This document shows positions 22,222 to 30,225 of a DNA stretch of 55,634 nucleotides, piece by piece. Below the pieces are notes generated by a model that searched no databases, was not told the origin of the DNA, and worked only from the letters and a program-made list of their open reading frames with translations. Position numbers and translations under genes: made by a program. Each line of letters starts with the position of its first letter. Positions within the stretch are counted from its first letter, which is position 1. The stretch lies in IMG/VR virus record IMGVR_UViG_3300032092_000036, positions 1 through 55,634 of that record; one strand, written 5' to 3'. The stretch comes from a virus.

Positions 22222-25188
22222 TCATACACCCACTAAAGATTCTGCGTCAACTTCTTGGTTGTGAACTAGGGTTAATGTAGGAACTGCTTCTTTGTCTATC
22301 TTGTACATGTCCACGATGATGCAGCGTTGCTGAACCGTAGGATAGTCTGTACCCTTGGTCAATGTTACCTTCTCACCCTTGGATACAAGATAGCCGCCGG
22401 CTGATAGCTTGTTCACCATGACGTTGTAGTCCGTACGGTTTTTGATACACCAGTCTCGGATTTCTTTCTGCGCAATCATCATGTGCCCTGCACAGGTTTT
22501 GTCCTTCTGCGTACCAAGAACGTAACGCCCCGCCACTTCACCAATGATTCGGCTTCGTGGTGTCTCAGGGCCACGGCCATCGCGCTTATCTCTAAACTCA
22601 TTTGTCACCAAGATACGACTGGCCAGTGAACTAACCATGCGGCTGAATGCTTCTTCGTCGGTGACTGTGTTAGACAGCATCACTGATTCTGCAAGGTCGC
22701 GTATTGTGGCAATAATGAATGTATACAAGGCATCAATGTCAAAGTCGATGATCCCCAGTTGCTTGCAGATGCGAGCCATGACAATCGTGCAGGCCGTGTG
22801 GCTACGATAGAACCGATACTTTGGACTGGGTATTTCCACAGTCAGTTGGTGCACCATGGTCTGAACTTCTTCAGCAATACGGTCATAGTTAGCCACAACG
22901 TACTTCACCATAATGTCGCCGGCAACACCAGTGTTGCGATCAAGCTCGTCTAGTGCTTGTGCAATCTCACGACTACGTGCTTCTGTATCCCCTTCAACAT
23001 TTGAGTTGGCTAAATGAGAATACCGGTCTACGCTCAACTGAATAACGCGAACCGCTTCGGCTTGTGAGTTTGCTTGATTTGACGCTAGCATGCCATGGAA
23101 ATCCATGTTGCCAGTTACAAACATATTTAACCGCCACTCGGCTGATTCAGCAAGACTGACCGTGCCGCCAGAGGATTTAAGACGCTGACGCTCTTTCCCG
23201 TTAGCTATGCCGTAAGCAATGTCGCTAATGGTGCTAGGCTCTGCTGTAGATAACTCATCTAGCAATACAGGCATGCCGCGAATCGTACCAAGCACTGCCC
23301 ACAGAGCAAGGGGTGTAAAGCCCTGCTTGCCGTTAATAGACAGCTCAGAGGGAGCACCGAACGCCGCAAGTGATGCATGGCATACCGTGGTTTTACCGCG
23401 AGCAGTATCTCCGCCATGTAGGGCAAACAGAACACCTTTGTACAAAGACTCGCACATGGGTGATAAGAGCGTACCCCATCCGGCACACAGTGCGTACTGC
23501 CAAGGCTCAGCGCCTTCGCGGTTGTAGAGGTAGTTTAGGCCACGAGCGTAGCCTTCTATCGTACCCTTTGGGATCAGGTGCTTGGCGTATCTGCGAGCGT
23601 TGCCGCCTACCAATACAGTACGGGTCGTGCCGTCCTTGCAATGCAACCTGTCACCGAGCAAGAACGATCTATCATCGCGCCAGCCAAAACTGGTCATCGT
23701 GCTAGTCTCTTCAACTTGTGCTTTCAGTGCTTTTAATTGGTCGCGTAGATATGCAGCCATGTGGGAACCTGCGTCTTTGTGGTTACTGGTATGTAGTTCA
23801 TGCTTGGCTAAAGCCCGTAGCATGTCCGTGTTAGAAGCGATTGACTCGCCGGAAATATCGAATTCACGAATCTTGTGGTTCGCCATGTGCATGCGAACGC
23901 CGTGCCGATACGTGCCGTCCTCACCGCGGATGCGGCTTGTTAGATAGAATAGATCGTGGCAGAAAGCCATTGGATGGAGTACGCCGTCTTTGTCAGGGAT
24001 CATGCGGCTCATGAGTTGACCATCCCACAAGTAGCCATTGGGCAACGCAGGAACTACAACCGTTTGAACGACACCATCTTCAGTGACGGCTTCTTTTTCT
24101 ACCTCGATAGATATAGGGATAACCCTACCTAGCACCATAGGTGTTTTAATCTTTCCCTTGAATTCACAGCCTGTACATCCGTCAGGGTTGCACTTCTCAA
24201 AGAACTCGCACAGTGTCGGAGCCATCGTCCAAGTATCTATCTTGGCCTGTGTCTCTTCGTATGTGTAGCCGGGGTAGTCTTCACTCCAGTTGTGCATTAA
24301 GGCTTCGCCGTCCGTGCAGTATTTTGCAAGGCCAGCTACACCGCGCCAGTGCTCGTATCCAATGTCACCCTTCTCAGAACGCATTGCTGCGACTTGAGAG
24401 CACTTAGTTACCATCACATCAAGGGACGTATCCACTTGTGGGAACTCCATCATCAGATCGGAATTCTTATTGCGCTCTCTAACAGGCGCATCTTTAATCA
24501 TCTTGACTTGGTTGGCCTTGACGTATACGCTTAGCTTTGCAGCAAGGTCTGACGGTTCGCATGGTTCGCATGAGGCTAGAACTTTGACTACTTTTTCTTC
24601 ACCATTCTTACGATTGATTGCGCCCGGTGGGCGCAAGATCGATGCAAAATCAGCAGTGCGGCTAGGATCGGCAATAACACCTGCGTGAGCAAGCGCCGAC
24701 TTCAGTGCAGTTGCAACCTTCACCCACGTAGCAGATTTAATATCTTTAGTCAGTGGCCAGTAGGCATGAACTCCATTGCCCGAATCTACGATGAGTGGTC
24801 GCGGCCATCCAACGTCTTTGGCAAACTTGGTAATGGCAATGACTGCATCTTTCTTGGTGAGGTATCCATCACCCTTGTCAAATTTAGCCTGTCCACAATC
24901 TAGGTCAACCCAAAATGATCGTGCGCAATCCCAGTTCTCAGGGATGCGGTATTTCTTTTTGATCGTGCCGTCAGGCTGATCTATCTCCACAGCGGGTTTG
25001 AGGTAAGCCGCACACGCATGAAAGATTTGGTAGTTTGTTTGCGACGCAGTTTCGGCGATCTTAGCCGCCATGTCTTCAAGATTAACTTGGACTCGGTGCG
25101 CAGGAAACTTGTTACCCTCTTTAAAGAGGGCGATGTAATGTATGCCGTGTTCCGGCAATATCAACTTGAGAAAATCGAGTGTGGTCAT
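22222..25188 (-). CDS. AEP-type primase / DUF927 helicase fusion
   Basis: 988 residues from ATG 25188, chosen because it begins one base after the upstream stop. The N-terminal third carries archaeo-eukaryotic primase motifs: FWVDLDCG (Asp95, Asp97), DSGNGVHAYWPL and RPPGAINRK. After a Cys-containing linker (CEFFEKCNPDGCTGCEF) comes an ATPase with Walker A GGDTARGKTT (Lys599) and Walker B MPVLLDELST, resembling DUF927 helicases. It would prime and unwind DNA at replication forks. It is the last gene of the replication operon, followed by a terminator. Confidence 0.85.
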   Translation of the reverse strand: MTTLDFLKLILPEHGIHYIALFKEGNKFPAHRVQVNLEDMAAKIAETASQTNYQIFHACAAYLKPAVEIDQPDGTIKKKYRIPENWDCARSFWVDLDCGQAKFDKGDGYLTKKDAVIAITKFAKDVGWPRPLIVDSGNGVHAYWPLTKDIKSATWVKVATALKSALAHAGVIADPSRTADFASILRPPGAINRKNGEEKVVKVLASCEPCEPSDLAAKLSVYVKANQVKMIKDAPVRERNKNSDLMMEFPQVDTSLDVMVTKCSQVAAMRSEKGDIGYEHWRGVAGLAKYCTDGEALMHNWSEDYPGYTYEETQAKIDTWTMAPTLCEFFEKCNPDGCTGCEFKGKIKTPMVLGRVIPISIEVEKEAVTEDGVVQTVVVPALPNGYLWDGQLMSRMIPDKDGVLHPMAFCHDLFYLTSRIRGEDGTYRHGVRMHMANHKIREFDISGESIASNTDMLRALAKHELHTSNHKDAGSHMAAYLRDQLKALKAQVEETSTMTSFGWRDDRSFLLGDRLHCKDGTTRTVLVGGNARRYAKHLIPKGTIEGYARGLNYLYNREGAEPWQYALCAGWGTLLSPMCESLYKGVLFALHGGDTARGKTTVCHASLAAFGAPSELSINGKQGFTPLALWAVLGTIRGMPVLLDELSTAEPSTISDIAYGIANGKERQRLKSSGGTVSLAESAEWRLNMFVTGNMDFHGMLASNQANSQAEAVRVIQLSVDRYSHLANSNVEGDTEARSREIAQALDELDRNTGVAGDIMVKYVVANYDRIAEEVQTMVHQLTVEIPSPKYRFYRSHTACTIVMARICKQLGIIDFDIDALYTFIIATIRDLAESVMLSNTVTDEEAFSRMVSSLASRILVTNEFRDKRDGRGPETPRSRIIGEVAGRYVLGTQKDKTCAGHMMIAQKEIRDWCIKNRTDYNVMVNKLSAGGYLVSKGEKVTLTKGTDYPTVQQRCIIVDMYKIDKEAVPTLTLVHNQEVDAESLVGV

Positions 25189-25189
25189 C

Positions 25190-25441
25190 TCACACTCTTT
25201 CGATAATGCTCTTCCCGGTGGCATGCGAACCAACGGTAATGGTTCGGTCTAGGTGGCTCACGACGGCGGCTTTCATCTCATCCATTTGGATGCTGTTCTT
25301 GCCAGACTCAACGATTACACGAGCGATCAATTCGGCTAAGCCAAGAATGATTTCCCCATGGTTGAAGCCCTTGCCGGATATAGCAAAGTTTGTTTCTTTA
25401 ACGACGCCGGCTACTTTCCGCGCCTCGATTGCATAGCTCAT
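25190..25441 (-). CDS. Hypothetical 83-residue protein before primase
   Basis: ATG 25441 with GGAG upstream; the stop is one base from the primase start, so the two are coupled. The product MSYAIEARKVAGVVKETNFA and the following residues form an amphipathic helical protein without known motif. It may be a small partner of the primase-helicase. No family recognised. Confidence 0.7.
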   Translation of the reverse strand: MSYAIEARKVAGVVKETNFAISGKGFNHGEIILGLAELIARVIVESGKNSIQMDEMKAAVVSHLDRTITVGSHATGKSIIERV

Positions 25442-25523
25442 ATGTGCTCCAAAGTGGGTGGGGGTACTAGCCGCTCGTCCGCAAGCTTTAAAAGCCTTTG
25501 CACGGTTTTCCCCCCGAAATCAA

Positions 25524-26429
25524 TCAGTCATCGAAATCAATGTCAGCGATATCTAAATCGTCAACCACGATCTCAGGCTCAGGCTTCTTCTCAGCCTTGG
25601 GCTTCTCGGCCTTTGATTTTGCTTCTACTTTGGGCTTGGCTTTCTCAATCACTTCTTCTGTAGCAACGGCTGCAGCTTGCGTTTCTTTGACGTCTGCTTC
25701 GGCCAGTGACTCATGTACCGCAGTCATGCTCCCGCCAATAATATCACGAACCGTTTCCGACTCAGACATTTCCTTGACTTCCTTGTACGTCTCGTCGTCC
25801 AAGATACCAACAGGCTTGAACGCCAACTTGGGAGACTCGGCTTCCATATCAAAGCTGATCTTTGTAATCACTTGATCGTAGTCAGCACCACGGTTGTCCA
25901 AGAACTTCACGTATTCAGACAATGGCTTCAGTGAAGCTGGTGGGATGCGGAGCAACATAGGCTCGTTGATTTGGTCAACGGCGGCAATAGCCAAACGCTT
26001 GGAATCAGAGCAAGCCTTGCCTTTACCCATACGGGCAGAACCAAACTGGTTGTGTGTGCATGTGGCGCACTTTTTAGACTGAGCGTTAGTCGCATCAGAT
26101 GCTGGAGCTACACCATCGTTTGAGTAGCAGTCAGGCTTTTGCTTCTCGCTAGACTCAGGATCGTAGCCCTTCATGTAGAACACCTTGGCAGAACCGGGGT
26201 TGCCCTTGATGATCACAGCGTCAATGCTCGTAGCAGGGCTGTCAGGGTCTTTGGGGTTAGGCAGAACTTTACGCTCGCCAGCTTTTACCACGGCAAAGAC
26301 TTTGCCTTTGATGGACACTACGGGGAATCCTCCTCCGCCGCCGGCTGACATGAGGTCAGCGTTGAGGCCGGAGACACGCTTTTTAAAGTGGGCGGGTAAA
26401 TTGCCACTGTCAAATGGAATGATTTGCAT
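25524..26429 (-). CDS. Probable ssDNA-binding protein with zinc motif and acidic tail
   Basis: 301 residues, AGGAA ribosome site. The first 190 residues form a compact domain with a Cys cluster (PDCYSNDG, KKCATCTHNQFG, KACSDSKR) able to bind zinc, as in T4 gp32. The C-terminus is a Lys/Glu/Ala linker ending in the acidic tail VVDDLDIADIDFDD, the usual protein-recruiting tail of phage SSBs. Context among polymerase, primase and nucleases supports the call. An alternative is a generic DNA-metabolism protein of unknown type. Confidence 0.6.
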   Translation of the reverse strand: MQIIPFDSGNLPAHFKKRVSGLNADLMSAGGGGGFPVVSIKGKVFAVVKAGERKVLPNPKDPDSPATSIDAVIIKGNPGSAKVFYMKGYDPESSEKQKPDCYSNDGVAPASDATNAQSKKCATCTHNQFGSARMGKGKACSDSKRLAIAAVDQINEPMLLRIPPASLKPLSEYVKFLDNRGADYDQVITKISFDMEAESPKLAFKPVGILDDETYKEVKEMSESETVRDIIGGSMTAVHESLAEADVKETQAAAVATEEVIEKAKPKVEAKSKAEKPKAEKKPEPEIVVDDLDIADIDFDD

Positions 26430-26448
26430 TTTGTTTCCTAGGGGTTGA

Positions 26449-26832
26449 TTAAGAGCGGCGAATGTTCACAGTACGTTCCACAGTGAGGTTGATCCCCGGT
26501 GGTAAGTCCCCGTCACTCGCTTCTTGGAACTGCTTAATAGCAGAGGCGGACGCACGGATTTCCATGAGGCTCCATTCTTCGTGAGCTTTCACGTAATCCA
26601 TGAATACATCGCGGTCAGCAACACTGGCCGTTGTCCTTGTCGATGTGTATGCAGTGCCGAACTCAGTTTTAATTGAATCCATGCCTGTAGTGTTAAATAC
26701 TTCTAGCAGTTTAGCCTCTAACTTGTCCATTTTTTGTTGGACGGGCGCGGCTAACTCTTGGTAGTCGGCTTTCAACTTTGCCTTTTGATCGCGCAATTTG
26801 ACGTATAAGCCTACTGCATCCGATAGTTTCAT
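26449..26832 (-). CDS. Conserved phage protein, coiled coil plus small domain
   Basis: 127 residues, AAGGAA site. Residues 1-45 form a coiled coil (SDAVGLYVKLRDQKAKLKAD), then a beta-rich TEFGTAYTSTRTTASVADRD segment and a C-terminal PPGINLTVERTVNIRRS. This pattern is frequent in phage replication operons and resembles Gp157-like or nuclease-inhibitor proteins in layout only. It probably helps recombination or replication. A candidate promoter lies upstream at 26854-26882. Confidence 0.65.
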   Translation of the reverse strand: MKLSDAVGLYVKLRDQKAKLKADYQELAAPVQQKMDKLEAKLLEVFNTTGMDSIKTEFGTAYTSTRTTASVADRDVFMDYVKAHEEWSLMEIRASASAIKQFQEASDGDLPPGINLTVERTVNIRRS

Positions 26833-26853
26833 ATTGTTTCCTTGGGGGTATTA

Positions 26854-26882
26854 AATTTACGCTCGTATCGGCGCTTTGTAAA
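26854..26882 (-). promoter_or_regulatory. Candidate sigma70 promoter with adjacent quasi-palindrome
   Basis: Minus-strand TTTACA (26882-26877), 17-base spacer, TAAATT (26859-26854). A quasi-palindrome AATAGGG/CCCTATT (26881-26899) touches the -35 box and overlaps the stop codon of the helicase gene. It would drive the 26449, SSB-like and primase genes. Confidence 0.45.
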
Positions 26883-26899
26883 TAGGGGTGAACCCTATT
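26881..26899 (-). repeat. GGGTTCACCCC-type intergenic element
   Basis: Minus-strand AATAGGGTTCACCCCTATT, 7-base arms. One of seven intergenic copies of a GGG-TTYW-CCC element in this window (others at 34137, 40318, 40651, 40893, 41796 and 46282). Confidence 0.55.
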
Positions 26900-28463
26900 C
26901 GGGTCGATCTTTCATCATTTCAAGCAAAATTCCTTGCATAGATTGTTTGTCTTGCAAACGTTTGTATACACGTCGTTCAATGTCAGAGCCAGCGATGTGG
27001 GCAATCACTGTCGTCTTTGTTTGGCCGGGTCGTCTTACACGCGCACATGCTTGTTCGTATATCTCATTGCTGTGTACGGGGGCGTACCAAACAATGGTCG
27101 TAGCGGCTGTTAAAGTTAAGCCATGACTCATGGTTGCAGCGTTAGCCACAAGCACACGAGGGTCGTCAGTTTTCTGAAAGGAAGAGAAAATCCTATCCCT
27201 GTCAGCTTTGCTAGTTTCACCATGGACAATTTCCACAGACCAGTCTTTTGATAATTCTTTTGCAACTGTTTCCAGTGCGGCAGTGAGCGGTACGAACACA
27301 ATGACTTTGCCACTCGATTCGTCAATCAATTCCTTCAATGCATCCATGCGTGGCTTAGATGGTATGACTACTTCTTTGCCGTCAATGCCGTAGGCGACAC
27401 CGCATGCTATTTGAATAAGCTTGTTTGCCTTAACCGCTTCATTGACCGCCAGAATCTGGCCGCCTTTGTATTCAGTAGCGAGCTTGCTCAGCATGTCTTT
27501 GTATGCTTTCTTTTGCTCGTCTGTCATCTCTACATCCCGGGTCAAGAACACTTGCTCGGGTAAGTCAACGCAGTCGTCTAGGGAATACCTAATCGATGGT
27601 TGCATGAGTTGGTAAACAGTGTCATTGGCATCCGGCCTTGCTATCCATTTGTACTGTGTCAACTGACGCATTACAAGGTCTCTGAACTTACCAAAGTATT
27701 TAGGCAAGTCGTTGTTGTCAGGCGTGATGAGTTTGCACTGTGCCCATGCATCGGTTGGTGCGTTAGGCGTAGGTGAGCCCGTCATGCCCCATACCCTGCG
27801 TGGGAATTGTTTGTTACAAATCTCGTTCAACGTCTTCCATCGCTCAGTGCTTGCATTGCGAGCAAGGGCCAATTCGTCAACGACAATTAGATCAATGTCA
27901 TCTCGGTCTTTGAGCTCGTTCTTAATGATGGCGAGGCCGTCTATGTTGATGATATACACGTCAGCCGGCTGCTTAAGTAACTTAGTTCTTCGCTCTCTAT
28001 TACCATACAACACTGTGGCTGTAAGGTGAGGAAAAGTTTGAAACACTGAGTCACCCCATGTACGCTCCATGGTAGAGAGCGGACACACTACGAGCATGCG
28101 TTTGACTTGTCTTGTTCTACGCAGATAGTCGTAAGACCACAATGCAGAATTAGTTTTGCCAGTTCCCATGTCGTTAAGGCAGAACGCTCTACTGTGCATG
28201 GACAAGAAACTTGAGGTCTCTCGCTGTGCTTCAAATGGATCGTACTTGCCGGATACCTTAGGCCATGCATAGTGAATGGGCATCGGGTCAGGGACTTCAA
28301 AACCTAAGTTTCTTAGAACCCTTGTTTCATCAGGTCTGTGAGGCACTGCAACTACTTTGCCGCCTTGATAACTGACTGTTACTGCTGATGGTATGACTGT
28401 GGTTACTCTCTCAGGATGTTTGAGTTTAAGTAGCACTGCCTTCTTTTCTTTGTGAATTAGCAT
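26895..28463 (-). CDS. SNF2-type DEAD-like helicase
   Basis: 522 residues. Motif I NDMGTGKT (Gly100-Thr104), motif II VVDELALARN, motif III WGMTGSPTPN, and in the second RecA domain GKVIVFVPL, IVHGE and QACARVRRPGQTKTT (motif VI) define a superfamily 2 helicase of the SNF2 subtype. Phage members are thought to remodel forks or strip proteins in replication and recombination. The Asp-Glu-Leu-Ala version of motif II replaces DEAH. It overlaps the upstream gene by seven bases. Confidence 0.88.
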   Translation of the reverse strand: MLIHKEKKAVLLKLKHPERVTTVIPSAVTVSYQGGKVVAVPHRPDETRVLRNLGFEVPDPMPIHYAWPKVSGKYDPFEAQRETSSFLSMHSRAFCLNDMGTGKTNSALWSYDYLRRTRQVKRMLVVCPLSTMERTWGDSVFQTFPHLTATVLYGNRERRTKLLKQPADVYIINIDGLAIIKNELKDRDDIDLIVVDELALARNASTERWKTLNEICNKQFPRRVWGMTGSPTPNAPTDAWAQCKLITPDNNDLPKYFGKFRDLVMRQLTQYKWIARPDANDTVYQLMQPSIRYSLDDCVDLPEQVFLTRDVEMTDEQKKAYKDMLSKLATEYKGGQILAVNEAVKANKLIQIACGVAYGIDGKEVVIPSKPRMDALKELIDESSGKVIVFVPLTAALETVAKELSKDWSVEIVHGETSKADRDRIFSSFQKTDDPRVLVANAATMSHGLTLTAATTIVWYAPVHSNEIYEQACARVRRPGQTKTTVIAHIAGSDIERRVYKRLQDKQSMQGILLEMMKDRPE

Positions 28464-28714
28464 GATAGTTTCATTGCTACGATAAGTGCGGTTATTTGTT
28501 CTTCGGTTATCGGTCGTTCAAGAGTCATTTGATGCCACAGTTTTACTTGCGGATCGGAGGACGTTGCCCATGCAACACGTACACAATCTGTCAACACGTC
28601 GTAGGAATGATCTACGGCTTTGACGTTATCAGGGATGGGATAGCCGAACAATGATGGTTTGTTTGAGTATCCATTCCAAGTAGGAAAGTCATTTGTCAGG
28701 GTTGTAACTGCCAC
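28457..28714 (-). CDS. Hypothetical 85-residue protein
   Basis: I choose GTG 28714, which has GGAG at good spacing and trims the overlap with the HNH-like gene to 26 bases; an ATG at 28786 would overlap it by 98. The product (VAVTTLTNDFPTWNGYSNKP, then SLFGYPIPDNVKAVDHSYDV) is mixed and soluble with no recognised motif. Located between nuclease and helicase genes and probably coupled to both. Confidence 0.55.
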   Translation of the reverse strand: MAVTTLTNDFPTWNGYSNKPSLFGYPIPDNVKAVDHSYDVLTDCVRVAWATSSDPQVKLWHQMTLERPITEEQITALIVAMKLSC

Positions 28715-28955
28715 TACCTTTTCTCCATCCGCGATTGGTTTCGCGGTCTTGCACTTTGGTGTTTCCTTTTGTATTGCCTCCGCCATTGGCCAATGCCACT
28801 ACGTGAGCAACGTCTTTTCCATCGCCGACTTTTGCTTTGCCGGTCTTGATGGCATCACGCCTTGCGGCGTTGTTTTTTACACGCTTAGCCGTTTCTTCAG
28901 GGCGAGCGTTATATTCTTTTTGGTATGCTAACTTTTGTGCTGAAGATTTAGTCAT
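28689..28955 (-). CDS. Small HNH-like protein
   Basis: 88 residues from ATG 28955 with GGGAG upstream; a 117-residue extension has no ribosome site. The N-terminal half is a basic helix (MTKSSAQKLAYQKEYNARPE), the second half has GKDVAHVVALANGGGNTKGN and VQDRETNRGWRKGSGSYNP, matching the D-x-x-H...N...N core of HNH nucleases (H, N, N/H) without zinc-binding Cys. It might nick DNA in recombination or packaging, or be a mobile relic. Confidence 0.65.
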   Translation of the reverse strand: MTKSSAQKLAYQKEYNARPEETAKRVKNNAARRDAIKTGKAKVGDGKDVAHVVALANGGGNTKGNTKVQDRETNRGWRKGSGSYNPDK

Positions 28956-29187
28956 TGTCTTCTCCCAGTAAAAAATGATCGTGTACGGCCACGTCATGAA
29001 TGAAGTCGTTGATTTCCCAATTCCCAACAATGGTAAATTCAAGTTTGTCGACTTCTTCCCCGTTAACTAGTATGGATTGGCCGGCCATATTTGTGATAAT
29101 CACATGAAACTTATCACTGTTGTTGCCGCTGTTTAAAGGGTCGGGCTTAATTGCTACGTCTAAGTTGCCTGTACTAAATGCCATCAT
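28948..29187 (-). CDS. Hypothetical 79-residue protein
   Basis: The start at ATG 29187 overlaps the VRR-NUC stop as ATGA; an ATG at 29184 with GGAG at ideal spacing and one at 29196 are alternatives. The product (MMAFSTGNLDVAIKPDPLNS, later HVIITNMAGQSILVNGEEVD) looks like a small beta barrel. No family recognised. It overlaps the HNH-like gene by eight bases. Confidence 0.6.
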   Translation of the reverse strand: MMAFSTGNLDVAIKPDPLNSGNNSDKFHVIITNMAGQSILVNGEEVDKLEFTIVGNWEINDFIHDVAVHDHFLLGEDND

Positions 29188-29480
29188 GCTCTCCATGCGA
29201 TTTTGTCTAAAAATTCATGCAATTGTTTTGCGTCGTCAACCACTATTGAATACCCACCGTGGCTGATAATCTCGGCTAACACTCTGTCTTGGTTAGCGGT
29301 CGTGTCTTTGCGCTTGCCGGGGGCTTTGGTTTCTATTCCTAAAAACCGGCCATTCCAACAACAAATAAAGTCAGGGATTCCGACTTGCCCCATGCCGTTT
29401 TGCATGGGTTGGTAGTACCAAATGGTACGCTCTTTAAGTAGCTTGCGCACGGCATCTTTGACTTTGCCTTCGGGTGTCAT
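29184..29480 (-). CDS. VRR-NUC endonuclease
   Basis: 98 residues with the family core GIPDFICCWNGRFLGIETKA: Asp37, Glu50 and Lys52 form the PD-(D/E)XK active site. Stand-alone VRR-NUC domains of this length are common in phages and cleave Holliday junctions or flaps. It overlaps the upstream Cas4-like nuclease by four bases, so the two are translated together and likely act in genome recombination or resolution before packaging. Confidence 0.88.
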   Translation of the reverse strand: MTPEGKVKDAVRKLLKERTIWYYQPMQNGMGQVGIPDFICCWNGRFLGIETKAPGKRKDTTANQDRVLAEIISHGGYSIVVDDAKQLHEFLDKIAWRA

Positions 29481-30133
29481 AAGTAGTTTCTCTTGCCGTT
29501 AAAGCTGCAGGTAATAACAGGACACCATGCCTTACATAGACCGGATGATCGTGCAGGCCATTCTTCTTTGTCGTAGGCTCGCTCTAAACGAATTGCCCGT
29601 GGCAGTAAGCCTTGCCATACATCGGCTAACTCTTTGCGCATGACTTTCTTTTTGTCTAATTTCTTTTCCTTGAGCCACACGAATACGGTTGTAACTTCTT
29701 GCACTTCGGGGTAGTAGTGGAATACGTAAGCTGCGTATAGATCAAGTTGCTCGGTCGGCTTGCGCTTACCGGTCTTGTAGTCCATGACGACTGCGTTCTT
29801 ACCATTGATGACAACCAAGTCAGCGATGCCTCGACTCCATGCGTTGTCCCAATCTGCAGGTTGAAAGTTCTTGTCAATGGCAAACTTAAGTTCAGCGTGT
29901 TTCTCTCCGCCAAGCTTTGCAATTTTATTAGCAATAGGTTGCCACTGCGTCATGCCTTCCGGTAGTAGTTCTCCATGAAGAATGAAGTTTTCAAAGGCCG
30001 TATGAACCTTCGTACCCCATACAGTATGTTCTGTAGGCGGCTCTACTATGTCCCGGACCACCTTTAAGTGATAGAACTTTTTTGGACAGCTCTCGAATGA
30101 ATCAAGTTGGCTGTACGTCCATGCAGGCATCAT
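29477..30133 (-). CDS. Cas4/AddB-type PD-(D/E)XK exonuclease with Fe-S cluster
   Basis: 218 residues from ATG 30133 with GGAA just upstream; an ATG at 30163 adds ten residues without a ribosome site. Active-site residues are Asp105 (RGIADLVV), Asp118 and Lys120 (VVMDYKTGK) and the QLDLYAAY motif. Cys16 (FESCPKKF) together with Cys200, Cys204 and Cys209 at the C-terminus match the four-Cys iron-sulfur arrangement of Cas4 and AddB nucleases. It probably resects DNA ends in recombination. A strong promoter lies just upstream. Confidence 0.88.
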   Translation of the reverse strand: MMPAWTYSQLDSFESCPKKFYHLKVVRDIVEPPTEHTVWGTKVHTAFENFILHGELLPEGMTQWQPIANKIAKLGGEKHAELKFAIDKNFQPADWDNAWSRGIADLVVINGKNAVVMDYKTGKRKPTEQLDLYAAYVFHYYPEVQEVTTVFVWLKEKKLDKKKVMRKELADVWQGLLPRAIRLERAYDKEEWPARSSGLCKAWCPVITCSFNGKRNYL

Positions 30134-30186
30134 AAATTTCCAATACATTACGCCCCAACTCATGATTCAGTTGGGATCGAACTACT

Positions 30187-30215
30187 AATATAGAGGTGTG
30201 TATGTGGTTTGTCAA
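30187..30215 (-). promoter_or_regulatory. Strong sigma70 promoter for the nuclease-helicase-primase operon
   Basis: Minus-strand TTGACA (30215-30210), 17-base spacer, TATATT (30192-30187). The spacer contains ACATACACAC (30205-30196), also present at the divergent terminase promoter. It lies between the polymerase stop and the Cas4-like gene. Confidence 0.75.
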
Positions 30216-30225
30216 CCCCGTGTTT

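Noticed and set aside
23370-23947. Plus-strand frames inside the primase-helicase gene
   Set aside because: Antisense to conserved ATPase motifs, no ribosome site, odd composition.
28689-28955. A mobile intron or IS element around the small HNH gene
   Set aside because: No interrupted host gene, no inverted repeats and no target duplication; the gene is tightly packed in the operon.
29477-30133. A CRISPR-associated Cas4
   Set aside because: No array or other cas genes; stand-alone Cas4/AddB-like nucleases are usual in phage replication operons.
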